Shown piece after piece: positions 26,287-35,389 of a DNA stretch of 64,000 nucleotides. The DNA is from Rhizobium sp. PP-CC-3A-592 (GTDB lineage Bacteria > Pseudomonadota > Alphaproteobacteria > Rhizobiales > Rhizobiaceae), in the NCBI RefSeq assembly GCF_003217095.1, contig NZ_QJSR01000001.1:1030009-1094008 (forward strand). Reading direction: 5' to 3'. Made by a program: the position numbers and the translations under genes. Positions within the stretch are counted from its first letter, which is position 1. Each line of letters starts with the position of its first letter. The notes beneath the pieces were generated by a model. It had not been told where the DNA came from. It saw only the letters and a list, made by a program, of their open reading frames with translations, and did not search any database.

Positions 26287-26864
26287 TTTGCCACCACATG
26301 TACTGTGCCGTCGGCCATGACGGTGCCCGAGACGATCATGCCGGAATCGGTGTTGCGGATACGGATGAGGTCGCCGACCGAAGCATTGTCGAGCGGCGAG
26401 CCGCCGGCCGTGATGGTCAGCGAGCCGTTCGAATAGACGATCCGCACGGCCTTGCCGCGTTCCACGGCATAGGGCTCGCGCAGTCCGGCAACGAAGATGA
26501 CGCGGCCGGCGAGAAGCGTGCGGTTGGTGACCTTGCCGACGACCTGATCGAGACCGGAGGCATAGTCGCCCGACAGGTCCGGATTGGTGACGGCGACCAC
26601 CTGCAGGTGCGTCTCCTCTATGGTCTGGCCGGGATAGATGGTTTCCGTGGGGATGACGGCCGTCTTGGAGGCGGTCCGGGCGCCGCTCTGGCTGCTGCTC
26701 TGGCTGCTACTCTGGCTTCCGGCCTGACCGCTTGCGCCGGTCATCGTCATCGTGGAAAAGGCGGCGGCACACAGCATCGTGGCTAGGAGGCGCCGGGTGG
26801 CGGGCTGCATGAAGCGCGCCGTCGACCTTTCCTTCCCCAGCCTGTTCATCGGGCGAAACATCAT
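26283..26864 (-). CDS. flgA: P-ring assembly chaperone FlgA
   Basis: The protein has 193 residues. The N-terminus is long, with a signal peptide probably from about residue 19 to 46. FlgA is the periplasmic chaperone for FlgI. The SAF/FlgA domain begins near TETIYPGQTIEETHLQVV and includes VVGKVTNRTLLAGRVIF and the C-terminal GMIVSGTVMADGTVHVVAK. Between signal and domain lies a Ser-Gln repeat (SQSSSQSSSQSG), which may be length-variable. The ATG at 26864 is supported by GGAAGGAG eight bases upstream. Confidence 0.93.
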   Translation of the reverse strand: MMFRPMNRLGKERSTARFMQPATRRLLATMLCAAAFSTMTMTGASGQAGSQSSSQSSSQSGARTASKTAVIPTETIYPGQTIEETHLQVVAVTNPDLSGDYASGLDQVVGKVTNRTLLAGRVIFVAGLREPYAVERGKAVRIVYSNGSLTITAGGSPLDNASVGDLIRIRNTDSGMIVSGTVMADGTVHVVAK

Positions 26865-26893
26865 GTCTGCCGCTCCTTCCGCGTTTTCGCCGC

Positions 26894-27682
26894 TTATCTC
26901 AGGTTCTTGCTGACCGTGGAGGCCATCTCGTCGGCCGCCTGGATGATCTTCGAGTTCATCTCATAGGCGCGCTGCGCCGAGATGAGGTCGGTGATTTCCT
27001 TGACCGGATCGACGTTCGACGCCTCAAGATACTTCTGCTTGATCTGGGCGTAGCCCGGATCGGCCGGCGAGCCGACGACGGCGGCCCCCGATGCCGGCGT
27101 TTCCTTGAAGAGGTTGTCGCCCTGCGGCGCGAGACCGGCTTCGTTGATGAAGTTGGCAATCGTCAGCTGGCCCACCGTCTGGGGAATGCTGCTGCCGTCG
27201 ATGAGCGCCATGACCTGCCCGGACGTGCTGACCGTGACCTGTGCTGCGCCCTGCGGAATGGTGATACCGGGCACGACCGTGTAGCCGTCGATGGTGACGA
27301 GCTGCCCCGTGTCGTTGGTGTTGAAGGCGCCGGCGCGGGTATAGGCCGTCTCGCCGTCGGGCGTTTCGACCTGAAACCAGCCGCGGCCGACGAGCGCCAT
27401 GTCGAGATCGTTGCCGGTGGAAACGAGGCTGCCCTGGATGTGCAGGTTGCGCACGGCCGAGGTCTGGACGCCGAGGCCGACATTGGCCCCTTCCGGAACG
27501 ACCGCCTGGTTCGCCCGGTTGGGCACGCCGGCGGCACGCTCGGTCTGGTAGAGAAGGTCGGAGAACTCGGCGCGCGCCCGCTTGTAGCCCGTCGTGTTGA
27601 TGTTCGCGATGTTGTTCGCGATCACTTCGAGGTTCAGCTGCTGGGCGTTCATGCCGGTGGCGGCAATGGAGAGAGCCTTCAT
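26894..27682 (-). CDS. flgG: distal rod protein FlgG
   Basis: The protein has 262 residues. It starts [35 protein letters not shown] (the N-terminal rod signature) and ends [32 protein letters not shown]. FlgG builds the distal rod. Length is typical. It lies between fliE (25 bases) and flgA (29 bases) in the flgB operon. Confidence 0.95.
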   Translation of the reverse strand: MKALSIAATGMNAQQLNLEVIANNIANINTTGYKRARAEFSDLLYQTERAAGVPNRANQAVVPEGANVGLGVQTSAVRNLHIQGSLVSTGNDLDMALVGRGWFQVETPDGETAYTRAGAFNTNDTGQLVTIDGYTVVPGITIPQGAAQVTVSTSGQVMALIDGSSIPQTVGQLTIANFINEAGLAPQGDNLFKETPASGAAVVGSPADPGYAQIKQKYLEASNVDPVKEITDLISAQRAYEMNSKIIQAADEMASTVSKNLR

Positions 27683-27707
27683 GGTACTATTCCTTTAGAT
27701 CCGCGCC

Positions 27708-28046
27708 TCAGATCGGTGTACGGGCGATTTCGAGATAGGCGGTGACGATCTTGTCGCGGATGGCGATGGCGGTCTGAAGCGACTGTTCGGCGCTCATGAC
27801 GGCATCGATGACTTCGCGGGTGTTGGCCTTGCCGCTGATGCCTTGGATGGACGAGGTTTCGGCGGAGCGCAGCGAATTGGTCATCTCCGATGCCATGCCG
27901 CTGAAGACGTCCGAGAAGCTCTGCCCGGCCGGTGACGTGCTGCCGAGCGCCTGCGAGGCCATGGAGGCTGCGGAGCTGGTGGCGTTCGTGGTGCTCTCGG
28001 TGGCGGAAGAGAGCGCGGCACTGATGGTCTTGATTGAGTCGATCAT
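27708..28046 (-). CDS. fliE: MS-ring/rod junction protein FliE
   Basis: The protein has 112 residues. FliE links the MS ring to the rod and is the first export substrate. The Ser/Ala-rich N-terminus is followed by the conserved C-terminal helices, with [31 protein letters not shown]. It overlaps flgC by one base (TAATG) and precedes flgG. Confidence 0.93.
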   Translation of the reverse strand: MIDSIKTISAALSSATESTTNATSSAASMASQALGSTSPAGQSFSDVFSGMASEMTNSLRSAETSSIQGISGKANTREVIDAVMSAEQSLQTAIAIRDKIVTAYLEIARTPI

Positions 28047-28471
28047 TATTGCGAAGCCCTCAGCAGGTCGATTGTCTGGGAAATGAGGTCGCGCGCCTGC
28101 TTGGTGGTCTGCAGGTTGGCCTCGTAGGAACGGTTGGCTTCGCGCATGTCGGCCATTTCGATCAGCACGTTGACGTTGGGCAGCTTGACCATGCCCTTGT
28201 CGTCGGCGGCCGGGTTGCCCGGGTCGAATTCGACGCTGAAGTCGGACTGGTCGACGCCGAGCTTCTGGACCTCGACGCTCGAAGCCCCGCTGACGCGGTC
28301 CACTTCGGCGGCAAAGCTCACCGTCTTGCGGCGGTAGGGATCGGCACCGGCGGTGTCGCCGGTCGAGCGGGCGTTGGCGATGTTTTCGGACACGATGCGC
28401 AGGCGGGTGGACTCGGCTTCGAGACCGGAGGCGGCGACTTTGAGAGCGGAGACGAGAGGATCCATGGCCAT
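28046..28471 (-). CDS. flgC: proximal rod protein FlgC
   Basis: The protein has 141 residues. It contains [30 protein letters not shown] at the N-terminus, the rod/hook signature, and [25 protein letters not shown] near the C-terminus. The ATG at 28471 overlaps the flgB stop as TAATG; an ATG two codons in is equally possible. Confidence 0.95.
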   Translation of the reverse strand: MAMDPLVSALKVAASGLEAESTRLRIVSENIANARSTGDTAGADPYRRKTVSFAAEVDRVSGASSVEVQKLGVDQSDFSVEFDPGNPAADDKGMVKLPNVNVLIEMADMREANRSYEANLQTTKQARDLISQTIDLLRASQ

Positions 28472-28854
28472 TACTTCCTGACGACCATCAGCATCATGCG
28501 ATGGAAGGACTTCACGAGACCGGTGTTGAGTTCATAATCCCGCTTCACTTCGCCGGACTTCATGAGCTCCTTCTCGATCTCGACGCTGTTGCCCGACTGC
28601 TGGACTTCGCCATCGTCGATCAGCGAGGTCTCGGTGATCTGGTTGCTCATGGGGCCGCTGGAAAAATGCGCGGGATTGGTGGCCGCCAGCTGAAAGCCGG
28701 TTTCCTTCATGACGCTATCGAACGGCTTGATGTCCTTCGATGCGTAATGCGGCGTATTGGCGTTGGCGATGTTGCCTGCGACGACATTCTGGCGGACGGC
28801 GAGCCACTGCGCTTGCCTCGATGCCAGTTCGAACAGCTGAATAGGTTGCATCAT
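28471..28854 (-). CDS. flgB: proximal rod protein FlgB
   Basis: The protein has 127 residues. It starts [37 protein letters not shown], the usual N-terminus of FlgB, and has a C-terminal [14 protein letters not shown] helix. It is first in flgB-flgC-fliE-flgG-flgA-flgI-motE-flgH-fliL-fliP. A well-conserved CGCAAG-N9-CTAG site lies 27 bases before the start. Confidence 0.95.
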   Translation of the reverse strand: MMQPIQLFELASRQAQWLAVRQNVVAGNIANANTPHYASKDIKPFDSVMKETGFQLAATNPAHFSSGPMSNQITETSLIDDGEVQQSGNSVEIEKELMKSGEVKRDYELNTGLVKSFHRMMLMVVRK

Positions 28855-28881
28855 GCGACTCCATGCTTGTTGCTGGAGACA

Positions 28882-28900
28882 CTAGGCTTGTAAACTTGCG
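28882..28900 (-). promoter_or_regulatory. flagellar promoter motif upstream of the flgB operon
   Basis: On the minus strand the bases read CACGCAAG, nine bases, CTAGTGTCTCC. It is the closest relative of the flgE site, with both halves and the GTGTC extension shared. Confidence 0.55.
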
Positions 28901-29107
28901 TGGGACTGGCGCGGATTTGCAGGCTTTCGGCGCGTGAGAGCGCACGAAAACGGCCTTCGACCAAACTGTGAAAAGGCCGTCATGGCGGGGCTCCGGGCGA
29001 GCGCCAAGCTGTTTGCGAGAACGCAAATGGCGCTGCAAGCCATCGATGGCGATGGCGGAGCCTGTGCAAGCATCATGCAAGCGGAAGATGAGGAAGGGCG
29101 GAACGTG

Positions 29108-29659
29108 TCATTCCGCCTTGAAGACGTCTCCCCGGGACGTGATCATCACCCAGCTGCCATCGCGCTCCTCGAGCGTGGCAAGCCGGCTGTTGTCCGGCAA
29201 GGGCGAGCCCACCCGGACGATGTACATGCCGCTGACATCCTCGATCAGGGCGCGACCGCCGGCGACGTGGACGAGCTTGAACGTGATCGATCCCGGCAAA
29301 GGCTGGTCGAGCATGGGCTCGGCGGGCTCTCCCGCTTTCGGCGCGGGTACCGTTGCCGTGACGAGCTGATCGACCGCCGCCTGCGTTTCCGCAGCCAGTG
29401 TCTGCGCCGGTTCGGACGGAGACGTCTCCGGGGCGGACGCCATGCCCGGCGTGCCGATCTTTTCGGGGAGATCCCGGGTGGCGCCGTTCCAGAGGGCGGG
29501 AAGCGCGAATTTCTCCTGATTGAGGAAGGCATACCACGGGAAGAACATGGCAAGGCCCGCAAGGGCGATGCCCGTGCCGACGAGCGCCTTGTCGAAGATG
29601 GGCATGCGATCGCTCTGCTTGCGCTGCCTGACGATTTCGTCTGCGTCCATGTCGTTCAT
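29108..29659 (-). CDS. rhizobial flagellar-cluster membrane protein, function unknown
   Basis: The protein has 183 residues. One membrane helix (about 23-43, DKALVGTGIALAGLAMFFPWY) separates a short charged cytoplasmic tail from a periplasmic part. The middle is Pro/Ala-rich; the C-terminal 65 residues form a compact domain with ITFKLVHVAGGRALIEDVSG and a final SGD-type turn. I recognise no family. The ATG at 29659 has AAGGAGG five bases upstream, far better than the ATG at 29701. It starts 19 bases after fliI, so it is last in DUF1217-flgF-fliI. Possible roles in export or motor anchoring are guesses from position. Confidence 0.75.
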   Translation of the reverse strand: MNDMDADEIVRQRKQSDRMPIFDKALVGTGIALAGLAMFFPWYAFLNQEKFALPALWNGATRDLPEKIGTPGMASAPETSPSEPAQTLAAETQAAVDQLVTATVPAPKAGEPAEPMLDQPLPGSITFKLVHVAGGRALIEDVSGMYIVRVGSPLPDNSRLATLEERDGSWVMITSRGDVFKAE

Positions 29660-29678
29660 GCCGGCCTCCTTCCCGTCG

Positions 29679-31070
29679 TCAGCGCCGCGCCTGCTGTCCA
29701 CCCGCTCCGGCCTTCAGCGCATTGGCGAGGTCGGTAAAGGCGTCGAAAGCAGGGCGTTCGCCCGGTGTCTGCTTCAAGATGTCGTAGATGACCGGCACCT
29801 GTTTGATGGCCATGTCGAGATCGGGATCCGAGCCGGCGCGGTAGCCGCCGATGAGGCGGAGATCGCGGGTTTCCTCGTAGCGGTGGATCAGCGACTTCAG
29901 CCGCGAGACCAGCATTTCCTGATCCGGCGTCCAGGCCTTGCGCGCGAGACGCGAGACGGAGGACAGCGGGTTGATCGGGGGATAGCGGCCCTCTTCGGCC
30001 AGGCTGCGGTCCATGACGATGTGACCGTCGAGGATGCCGCGCGTGGAGTCGGCGATCGGGTCGTTGTGGTTGTCGCCGTCGACGAGGATCGAAATGATCG
30101 CCGTGATGGTGCCCGTGCCTTCGGGGCCAGGGCCGGCGCGTTCGAGGAGACGAGGCAATTCCGTGAAGACGGAGGCGGGATAGCCACGCGCGATCGGCGG
30201 CTCGCCGGACGCCGTCGCCACTTCGCGGATGGCGTGGGCGAAGCGGGTCACGCTGTCGATGATCAGGAGAACGTTGTCGCCCTGATCGCGGAAATGCTCG
30301 GCGATGGTGATGGCCGTCAGCGGCGCCATCTTGCGCAGCATCGGGCTCTCGTCGCTGGTGGCGACCACCGCGACCGACTTCTTCAGATTGTCGCCGAGCG
30401 TATCCTCGATGAATTCGCGTACTTCGCGGCCACGTTCGCCGACCAGCGCGATGACGACGCGGTCGAAGGCATCCGCACGGGCGAGCATGGAGAGAAGCGT
30501 CGACTTGCCGACGCCGGAGCCGGCGAAGACGCCGAGACGCTGGCCGAGGCAGAGCGGCGAGAAGATATCGACGGCACGAACGCCGGTGCGGAAGCCGTGC
30601 TCGACGCGCTGGCGCGTCATGGAGGGCGGCGCAGAGGTGGAAATGGCCCGGCGGACGTCGCCCTGCATCATCGGCCCGCGACCATCGATCGGCTCGCCGA
30701 GCGAATTGATGGTGCGGCCGCACCAGCTGGCCGTCGGGGCGACGCGGAAGGCGCCCTTGCGGATGACCGTATCGTGAATGCCGATCGGCTCGCCCGGCTC
30801 GATCGGGCAGACGACGACGGTTTCCGGCTCGACCTTGACGACTTCGCCGAGATGAATGCCGGTCGCGCTCTTGTGGGCGACGAACTCGCCGAGACGAACA
30901 TGGCGGGACAGGCCGCTGACGGTGTAGTGACCGGGTGAAATGGTCTGGACATGGCCGCCGGGCGCAACGGCATGTTCGGCCTTGGAGTACCGATCGACGA
31001 GACCGGCGAGCGCCGACAATGCGGTCGATGCCTGCCGGACGTCGAGCGGCTGGTCGCTGATGACGGTCAC
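29679..31070 (-). CDS. fliI: flagellar export ATPase FliI
   Basis: The protein has 463 residues. FliI is the F1-beta-like ATPase of the export apparatus. The Walker A motif GSGVGKST is near residue 170, followed by ALVGERGREVREFI and the Walker B region VLLIIDSVTRFAHAIRE. The C-terminal domain includes TIKQ-type contacts near DMAIKQVPVIYDILKQ. It overlaps flgF by four bases. Confidence 0.95.
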   Translation of the reverse strand: MTVISDQPLDVRQASTALSALAGLVDRYSKAEHAVAPGGHVQTISPGHYTVSGLSRHVRLGEFVAHKSATGIHLGEVVKVEPETVVVCPIEPGEPIGIHDTVIRKGAFRVAPTASWCGRTINSLGEPIDGRGPMMQGDVRRAISTSAPPSMTRQRVEHGFRTGVRAVDIFSPLCLGQRLGVFAGSGVGKSTLLSMLARADAFDRVVIALVGERGREVREFIEDTLGDNLKKSVAVVATSDESPMLRKMAPLTAITIAEHFRDQGDNVLLIIDSVTRFAHAIREVATASGEPPIARGYPASVFTELPRLLERAGPGPEGTGTITAIISILVDGDNHNDPIADSTRGILDGHIVMDRSLAEEGRYPPINPLSSVSRLARKAWTPDQEMLVSRLKSLIHRYEETRDLRLIGGYRAGSDPDLDMAIKQVPVIYDILKQTPGERPAFDAFTDLANALKAGAGGQQARR

Positions 31071-31798
31071 TTGCTGCCACCGAGCGTCTTGATCGCCTCA
31101 TCCAGCGAGGTCTCGCTGTCGCGCAGCAGCGAGGCGATGCTCTCGAAGGCGCGCGAGACGGTGATCAGCTGCGACATCTCCTGGACGGGATTGACGTTGG
31201 ATTCCTCGACATAGCCCTGCATCACGCCGACATCCATGCGATCGACGACCGGCTCCGGAGCGGTCGTCGGAATCACGGAGGAATTGTCGTAGCGACGGAA
31301 ACCGTTGGCGAAGTTGGCCTCGGAGAGGCCGAGGGCCGCTACCTGGGTGCCGTTCTGGCGGATGGAGCCGTCGTTGCCGATGACGACCTCGCCAGCATTG
31401 GCGTTCAGCTGGATGGGAGCGCCGCCCGCGTCGAGAACCGGGTAACCCCGCATGGTGACGAGATCGCCGGTTTCGGTCAGGGAAAAACGTCCGTCGCGCG
31501 TCAGCGCCGGGCCGGCCGGTGTTTCGATGGACAGCCACGCATCGCCCTTGATAGCGACATCGAGCGTATTGCCCGTATGGGACAGACCACCCGACGAGGT
31601 GTTCAGGAACTCCGCGCCCTCGCCGACGAAGGCGACCTTTGTCGGCCGGGTATCGCCGAGCACGGTGTTGAACTTCACTTCCGTGGCACGAAAGCCGACG
31701 GTGGTGGCATTGGCGACATTGTCGGCCAGGGTATTCATGCGCTTTTCAAGCGCAATCTGCGAGGAAACGCCGACGTACAGACCGGTTTGCATGCTCAT
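31067..31798 (-). CDS. flgF: proximal rod protein FlgF
   Basis: The protein has 243 residues. It starts MSMQTGLYVGVSSQIALEKRMNTLADNVANATTVGFR, the FlgF form of the rod signature, and ends ESNVNPVQEMSQLITVSRAFESIASLL. It overlaps the DUF1217 gene upstream and fliI downstream by four bases each. Confidence 0.93.
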   Translation of the reverse strand: MSMQTGLYVGVSSQIALEKRMNTLADNVANATTVGFRATEVKFNTVLGDTRPTKVAFVGEGAEFLNTSSGGLSHTGNTLDVAIKGDAWLSIETPAGPALTRDGRFSLTETGDLVTMRGYPVLDAGGAPIQLNANAGEVVIGNDGSIRQNGTQVAALGLSEANFANGFRRYDNSSVIPTTAPEPVVDRMDVGVMQGYVEESNVNPVQEMSQLITVSRAFESIASLLRDSETSLDEAIKTLGGSK

Positions 31799-32574
31799 CG
31801 ACCTCCGAGCTTCAAAGTGTTGATGGACAGGAGCAGATCGGACGAAATGCCGAAGCCGCTCTGCGTGCCGAAAAGCGCCAGGGGATCGTAGTTGCTCGTG
31901 GCATGGTCCAGCTCCCAGAGCGCCGTGAAGCGCTCCATCAGCTTCGACATCTTCTGCGGATCCTGCAGATCCTTGAGGTCGATCGCCTTGGAGACGGCGT
32001 CGGCCTGCTTGTCGATATCGGCGGCGGCAAAGGCGTCGGGGACCTGCATGATCGTGCGCACGACCTGCGCCAGCGCCTCGTCGGCCAGGAGGCCGAAGGC
32101 ATTGGTGACGCCGGGCGCCATGCGTTCGAAATAGAGTGCCAGGCGAACGCCGGCATTGTCCTCGCCCGCATCCTGCTCCAGCGTCTGGCGCGCATATTTC
32201 TCCGTCACACCCTTGCGGGCCTTGTCGGAGGCGGTGGCGGCAGCGCCGTCCGCGGCGAAGTTCAGCGACTTGACGAGTTCGGTGTAGCGGCTGTCGGAAA
32301 GCTTGTTGGCGAAGGCATCGTCGCTGGCAACGCCTTCGGTCAGCACCTTGCGCATGAAGGCCTTGGCATAGCCCATATCTTCGAGACCGTGAGCCTTCAT
32401 GGCATAATCGTAAAGGCGAGTGTCGGCGAAGAAGTCGTCGATCGATTTCACATTGCCGATATGGGCGAGATAATATTCGGTCTCCCGCGCCACGTCGGGC
32501 TTCTCCGTGACGCGCTTCAGCGACGTCGTCAGGTCGGCCGTTATCTGCCTGTAGCTGGTGAAGGTGGTGGTCAC
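31795..32574 (-). CDS. DUF1217 flagellar protein
   Basis: The protein has 259 residues, starting at a GTG (VTTTFTSYRQI). The open frame extends further upstream, but the GTG at 32574 has GGGGA about seven bases before it and lies just downstream of the promoter motif. DUF1217 proteins occur next to flgF in rhizobia; their role is not established, and the domain assignment is from memory of the family pattern (YYLAHIGNVKSIDDFFADTR and repeated helical segments). It heads the flgF-fliI operon, divergent from motA. Confidence 0.8.
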   Translation of the reverse strand: MTTTFTSYRQITADLTTSLKRVTEKPDVARETEYYLAHIGNVKSIDDFFADTRLYDYAMKAHGLEDMGYAKAFMRKVLTEGVASDDAFANKLSDSRYTELVKSLNFAADGAAATASDKARKGVTEKYARQTLEQDAGEDNAGVRLALYFERMAPGVTNAFGLLADEALAQVVRTIMQVPDAFAAADIDKQADAVSKAIDLKDLQDPQKMSKLMERFTALWELDHATSNYDPLALFGTQSGFGISSDLLLSINTLKLGGR

Positions 32575-32631
32575 GGCATGTCCCCGAAGGCGAAGCGCAC
32601 GGCTTGGGCCCGGCTTCTGTTCACCGCCAAG

Positions 32632-32650
32632 CTGGACCATGCTCCTTGCG
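32632..32650 (-). promoter_or_regulatory. flagellar promoter motif for DUF1217-flgF-fliI
   Basis: On the minus strand the bases read CGCGCAAG, nine bases, CCAG. One base differs from CTAG. A second CGCGCAAG copy lies 23 bases upstream within a tandem repeat. Confidence 0.45.
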
Positions 32651-32686
32651 CGAACCTGTCGGGGCTCCTTGCGCGAACCCGTCGGA
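32641..32686. repeat. two tandem 23-bp repeats in the motA/flgF divergent region
   Basis: Copy one is 32641-32663 and copy two 32664-32686. Both begin GCTCCTTGCGCGAACC and differ at two positions by eye. Each contains the minus-strand CGCAAG half of the flagellar promoter motif. Confidence 0.75.
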
Positions 32687-32712
32687 CTTTCCGCGGGTTG
32701 CAACCAGCCTCA

Positions 32713-32731
32713 CGCAAGCATCGGACCCTAG
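32713..32731 (+). promoter_or_regulatory. flagellar promoter motif upstream of motA
   Basis: On the plus strand the bases read CACGCAAG, nine bases, CTAG, ending 39 bases before the motA start. It is the only copy on this strand, which strengthens the motif: orientation always points into the gene. Confidence 0.55.
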
Positions 32732-32770
32732 GGATGGACCCCACAATCCACCACTGCGGCAGGTAGAGAC

Positions 32771-33649
32771 ATGAACATCATCATCGGACTCGTCATGACA
32801 ATGGGCTGTATTCTCGGCGGCTTCATTGCGATGGGCGGGCACATGGCCGTTCTCAACCAGCCGTTCGAGCTCGTCATCATCGGCGGTGCCGGCATCGGCG
32901 GCTTCATCATGGGCAACTCCATGAAGACGGTGAAGGACGCCGGCAAGGCGCTCGTGGAAGCCTTCAAGCACAAGGTGCCCAAGCAGCGCGAATATCTCGA
33001 TACGCTCGGCGTGCTTTACAGCCTCATGCGCGACCTGCGTACCAAGTCGCGCAACGAGATCGAAAGCCATATCGACAACCCGGACGAATCCGCGATCTTC
33101 CAGTCGGCACCGACCGTTCTGAAGAACAAGGACCTGACGGCCTTCATCTGCGACTACGTCCGCCTCATCATCATCGGCAATGCCCGCAGCCACGAGATCG
33201 AGGCGCTGATGGACGAGGAAATCAACACCATCACCCACGACAAGATGCATTCGTACAATTCGCTGGCAACGATGGGCGACGCCTTCCCCGCCATCGGCAT
33301 CGTCGCGGCCGTTCTCGGCGTCATCAAGGCCATGGGCGCCATCACAGAGAGCCCGGAGGTTCTCGGCGGCAAGATCGCGGCCGCCCTCGTCGGCACCATG
33401 CTCGGCATCTTCCTGTCCTACTGCATCGTCAGCCCGCTGATCGCCAACGTCAAGCATGTGCGCGAAAAGCAGAACCGCCTCTACATCATCGTCAAGCAGA
33501 CACTGCTCGCCTACATGAACGGCTCCGTGCCGCAGGTGGCGCTCGAATACGGCCGCAAGACGATTTCCTCCTACGAACGTCCGTCGATCGACGCGGTCGA
33601 GCAGGAAATGATGAACCCCGGCGGTGGCGGCGAGAGCAAGGCGGCCTGA
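32771..33649 (+). CDS. motA: stator protein MotA
   Basis: The protein has 292 residues with four membrane helices: two near the N-terminus (about 2-22 and 32-50) and two at about 170-190 and 205-225. The large cytoplasmic loop contains [30 protein letters not shown], where charged residues contact FliG. The third helix has the conserved [21 protein letters not shown] with its proline. With MotB it forms the proton-driven stator. It is first in the plus-strand motA-fliM-fliN-fliG-flhB block. Confidence 0.96.
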   Translation: MNIIIGLVMTMGCILGGFIAMGGHMAVLNQPFELVIIGGAGIGGFIMGNSMKTVKDAGKALVEAFKHKVPKQREYLDTLGVLYSLMRDLRTKSRNEIESHIDNPDESAIFQSAPTVLKNKDLTAFICDYVRLIIIGNARSHEIEALMDEEINTITHDKMHSYNSLATMGDAFPAIGIVAAVLGVIKAMGAITESPEVLGGKIAAALVGTMLGIFLSYCIVSPLIANVKHVREKQNRLYIIVKQTLLAYMNGSVPQVALEYGRKTISSYERPSIDAVEQEMMNPGGGGESKAA

Positions 33650-33652
33650 TCC

Positions 33653-34591
33653 ATGACCAGCGAGAACATCTACTCCTTCGATCGCAGACTGCTGGCGCGC
33701 ATGACCGGCGCGCTCGGCGACGACAAGACCATTGGCAAGATCTGCGCCGATCTCGGCCAGGTCTTCGGCGAGTTCCTGCCGGACCTGCTGCAAAGCGAAA
33801 CCGGGCTCGACCTGACCATCGGCTATGCCGGGTTCGACACGGGCCTGAAGAGCGCGCTGATCCGCAAGCTCGGCGACGGGGTGGCACTTTCGGATTGTCT
33901 GTTGCGCAACTGGTGCAGCGACTTCACCATCAGCTGCGACAGCCCGGCCATCATCACCATGATGGAAATGCTGCTGGGTTCGCCGGCCGAGTCCATCGAG
34001 GAGCCGAAGCCGCGCAACCTGTCGGGCATCGAGCTCGACGTGGCGGCCATCGTCTTCGAAAAGGTCGCGGGCGTGCTGAAATCCGCGGTGAATGCAGCCG
34101 GCGGCTTCGAGCCGATCGTCGGCAAGGCCTATAATGCCGAGAGCCGGCCGGCGGCCGACAAGGATGCCGAGGATGTCTACGCGGCCTGCGTGAACATCAC
34201 CCTTGGCGTCGGGCCCGTCCTGTCCACATTCTCGATCCTCGTGCCGCAGCAGACGTTGCTGAAAACCACGATCGTGTTTCCCAAGGGCATCGGACAGGCG
34301 CGCCGCCAGAAGACCGCCTGGGCCGAACAGGTCGAGCAACAGGTTCGCCGCTCCATGGTCGAGCTGCAGGCGCATATCAAGCTCGAGGAGCTAACGCTCG
34401 CCGCGATCACCCAGCTCAAGCCCGGCGACGTCATCCCCTTCCACGACCCGAAGGACGTCCGCGTCGATGTGAAGGCGAACGGTCGCGATCTCTATGTCTG
34501 CGAATTCGGACGCTCGGGCGCCCGCTATACCGTGCGGGTCAAGGACACGTACGGCACGGAAGACGAACTTCTTCAGCATCTCACGCGCTAA
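33653..34591 (+). CDS. fliM: C-ring switch protein FliM
   Basis: The protein has 312 residues. FliM is the middle C-ring layer that receives the CheY signal. The central CheC-like domain (about 45-230) contains SPAIITMMEMLLG and NLSGIELDVAAIVFEKVAGVL. The C-terminal SpoA domain has LEELTLAAITQLKPGDVIPFHD. The N-terminus (SENIYSFDRRLLARMTGAL) does not show the LSQ.EIDALL CheY-binding motif of enteric FliM. It starts three bases after motA. Confidence 0.9.
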   Translation: MTSENIYSFDRRLLARMTGALGDDKTIGKICADLGQVFGEFLPDLLQSETGLDLTIGYAGFDTGLKSALIRKLGDGVALSDCLLRNWCSDFTISCDSPAIITMMEMLLGSPAESIEEPKPRNLSGIELDVAAIVFEKVAGVLKSAVNAAGGFEPIVGKAYNAESRPAADKDAEDVYAACVNITLGVGPVLSTFSILVPQQTLLKTTIVFPKGIGQARRQKTAWAEQVEQQVRRSMVELQAHIKLEELTLAAITQLKPGDVIPFHDPKDVRVDVKANGRDLYVCEFGRSGARYTVRVKDTYGTEDELLQHLTR

Positions 34592-34651
34592 TCCACGGGT
34601 CCCCCACGCCACGACAGGCTTGGGGCAAGTTTCAACTGGAATACTCTCGAC

Positions 34652-35230
34652 ATGGCACCCAAGACAGCACCACTGACAGAAGACCAGAGCGCGGTCACCG
34701 GCGATGCCGAGCTCGATCAGGCCATCGACGATCTGCGCGGCGTCCTGAAAACGGATGCCGAGGGCGGCATTGCGGAGACGGACTTCGACATGGACTTCGG
34801 CGCGGCCCCGGCGGCGGCTCCCGACTTCATGAGCGATTTCGGCGCGATCGGCGACGACGACGACCCGTTTGCCGGCAGCTTTGCCGAGCCTGCACCGAGT
34901 GCCGCGACGGCCTTTGGCGACACCTCGTTCGACGACAGCTTCGCAACGCCTTCGGCAACGGCCGGCGCCACGATGCATGGCAATCTCGATCTGATCATGG
35001 ACATCCCGATCGATGTACAGATCGTGCTCGGATCCAGCCGGATGCAGGTTTCCGGCCTGATGGGTCTGACGGAAGGCGCAACGATCGCTCTTGATCGCAA
35101 GATCGGCGAGCCGGTCGAAATCATGGTCAACGGCCGGGTCATCGGCCGCGGCGAGATCACGGTTCTCGAGGAGGACGATACCCGGTTCGGCGTCAGGCTG
35201 ATCGAGGTCAACAGCGGAAAGAAGGCCTGA
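34652..35230 (+). CDS. fliN: C-ring switch protein FliN (extended N-terminus)
   Basis: The protein has 192 residues. The SpoA domain is the last 85 residues, with [24 protein letters not shown] and [22 protein letters not shown]. The first 105 residues are acidic and disordered-looking, with recurrent Phe-Asp motifs ([26 protein letters not shown]). Enteric FliN is about 137 residues, so this extension is long. It lies 60 bases after fliM; the ribosome site is weak. Confidence 0.92.
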   Translation: MAPKTAPLTEDQSAVTGDAELDQAIDDLRGVLKTDAEGGIAETDFDMDFGAAPAAAPDFMSDFGAIGDDDDPFAGSFAEPAPSAATAFGDTSFDDSFATPSATAGATMHGNLDLIMDIPIDVQIVLGSSRMQVSGLMGLTEGATIALDRKIGEPVEIMVNGRVIGRGEITVLEEDDTRFGVRLIEVNSGKKA

Positions 35231-35251
35231 GGGCCGGATAAGACTGGAGAA

Positions 35252-35277
35252 AGGCGGTCATGATGGCCGGCTTTCAC
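35252..35277 (+). terminator. imperfect stem-loop between fliN and fliG
   Basis: GAAAGGCGGTCAT pairs with ATGGCCGGCTTTC with two mismatches. It has no T-run and sits within the fliN-fliG gap, so it may reduce read-through rather than stop transcription. Confidence 0.3.
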
Positions 35278-35389
35278 ATCCCGCAAGGGCACTGCATTCC
35301 TTCCGGGCCATCAGGGCCTGGAGACAACCGCAGCAGATGAATAGCGTTTCGGCGGCGTGACCAAGTGCGACGCCGTCCAGGAAGGATCC

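Noticed and set aside
32621-34375. 584-residue open frame on the minus strand
   Set aside because: It runs antisense through motA and fliM, whose protein families are certain. Composition is typical of a shadow frame.
35231-35389. CGCAAG before fliG as a flagellar promoter
   Set aside because: CGCAAG occurs in this gap but the base group nine positions on is unlike CTAG, and fliG probably reads through from fliN.
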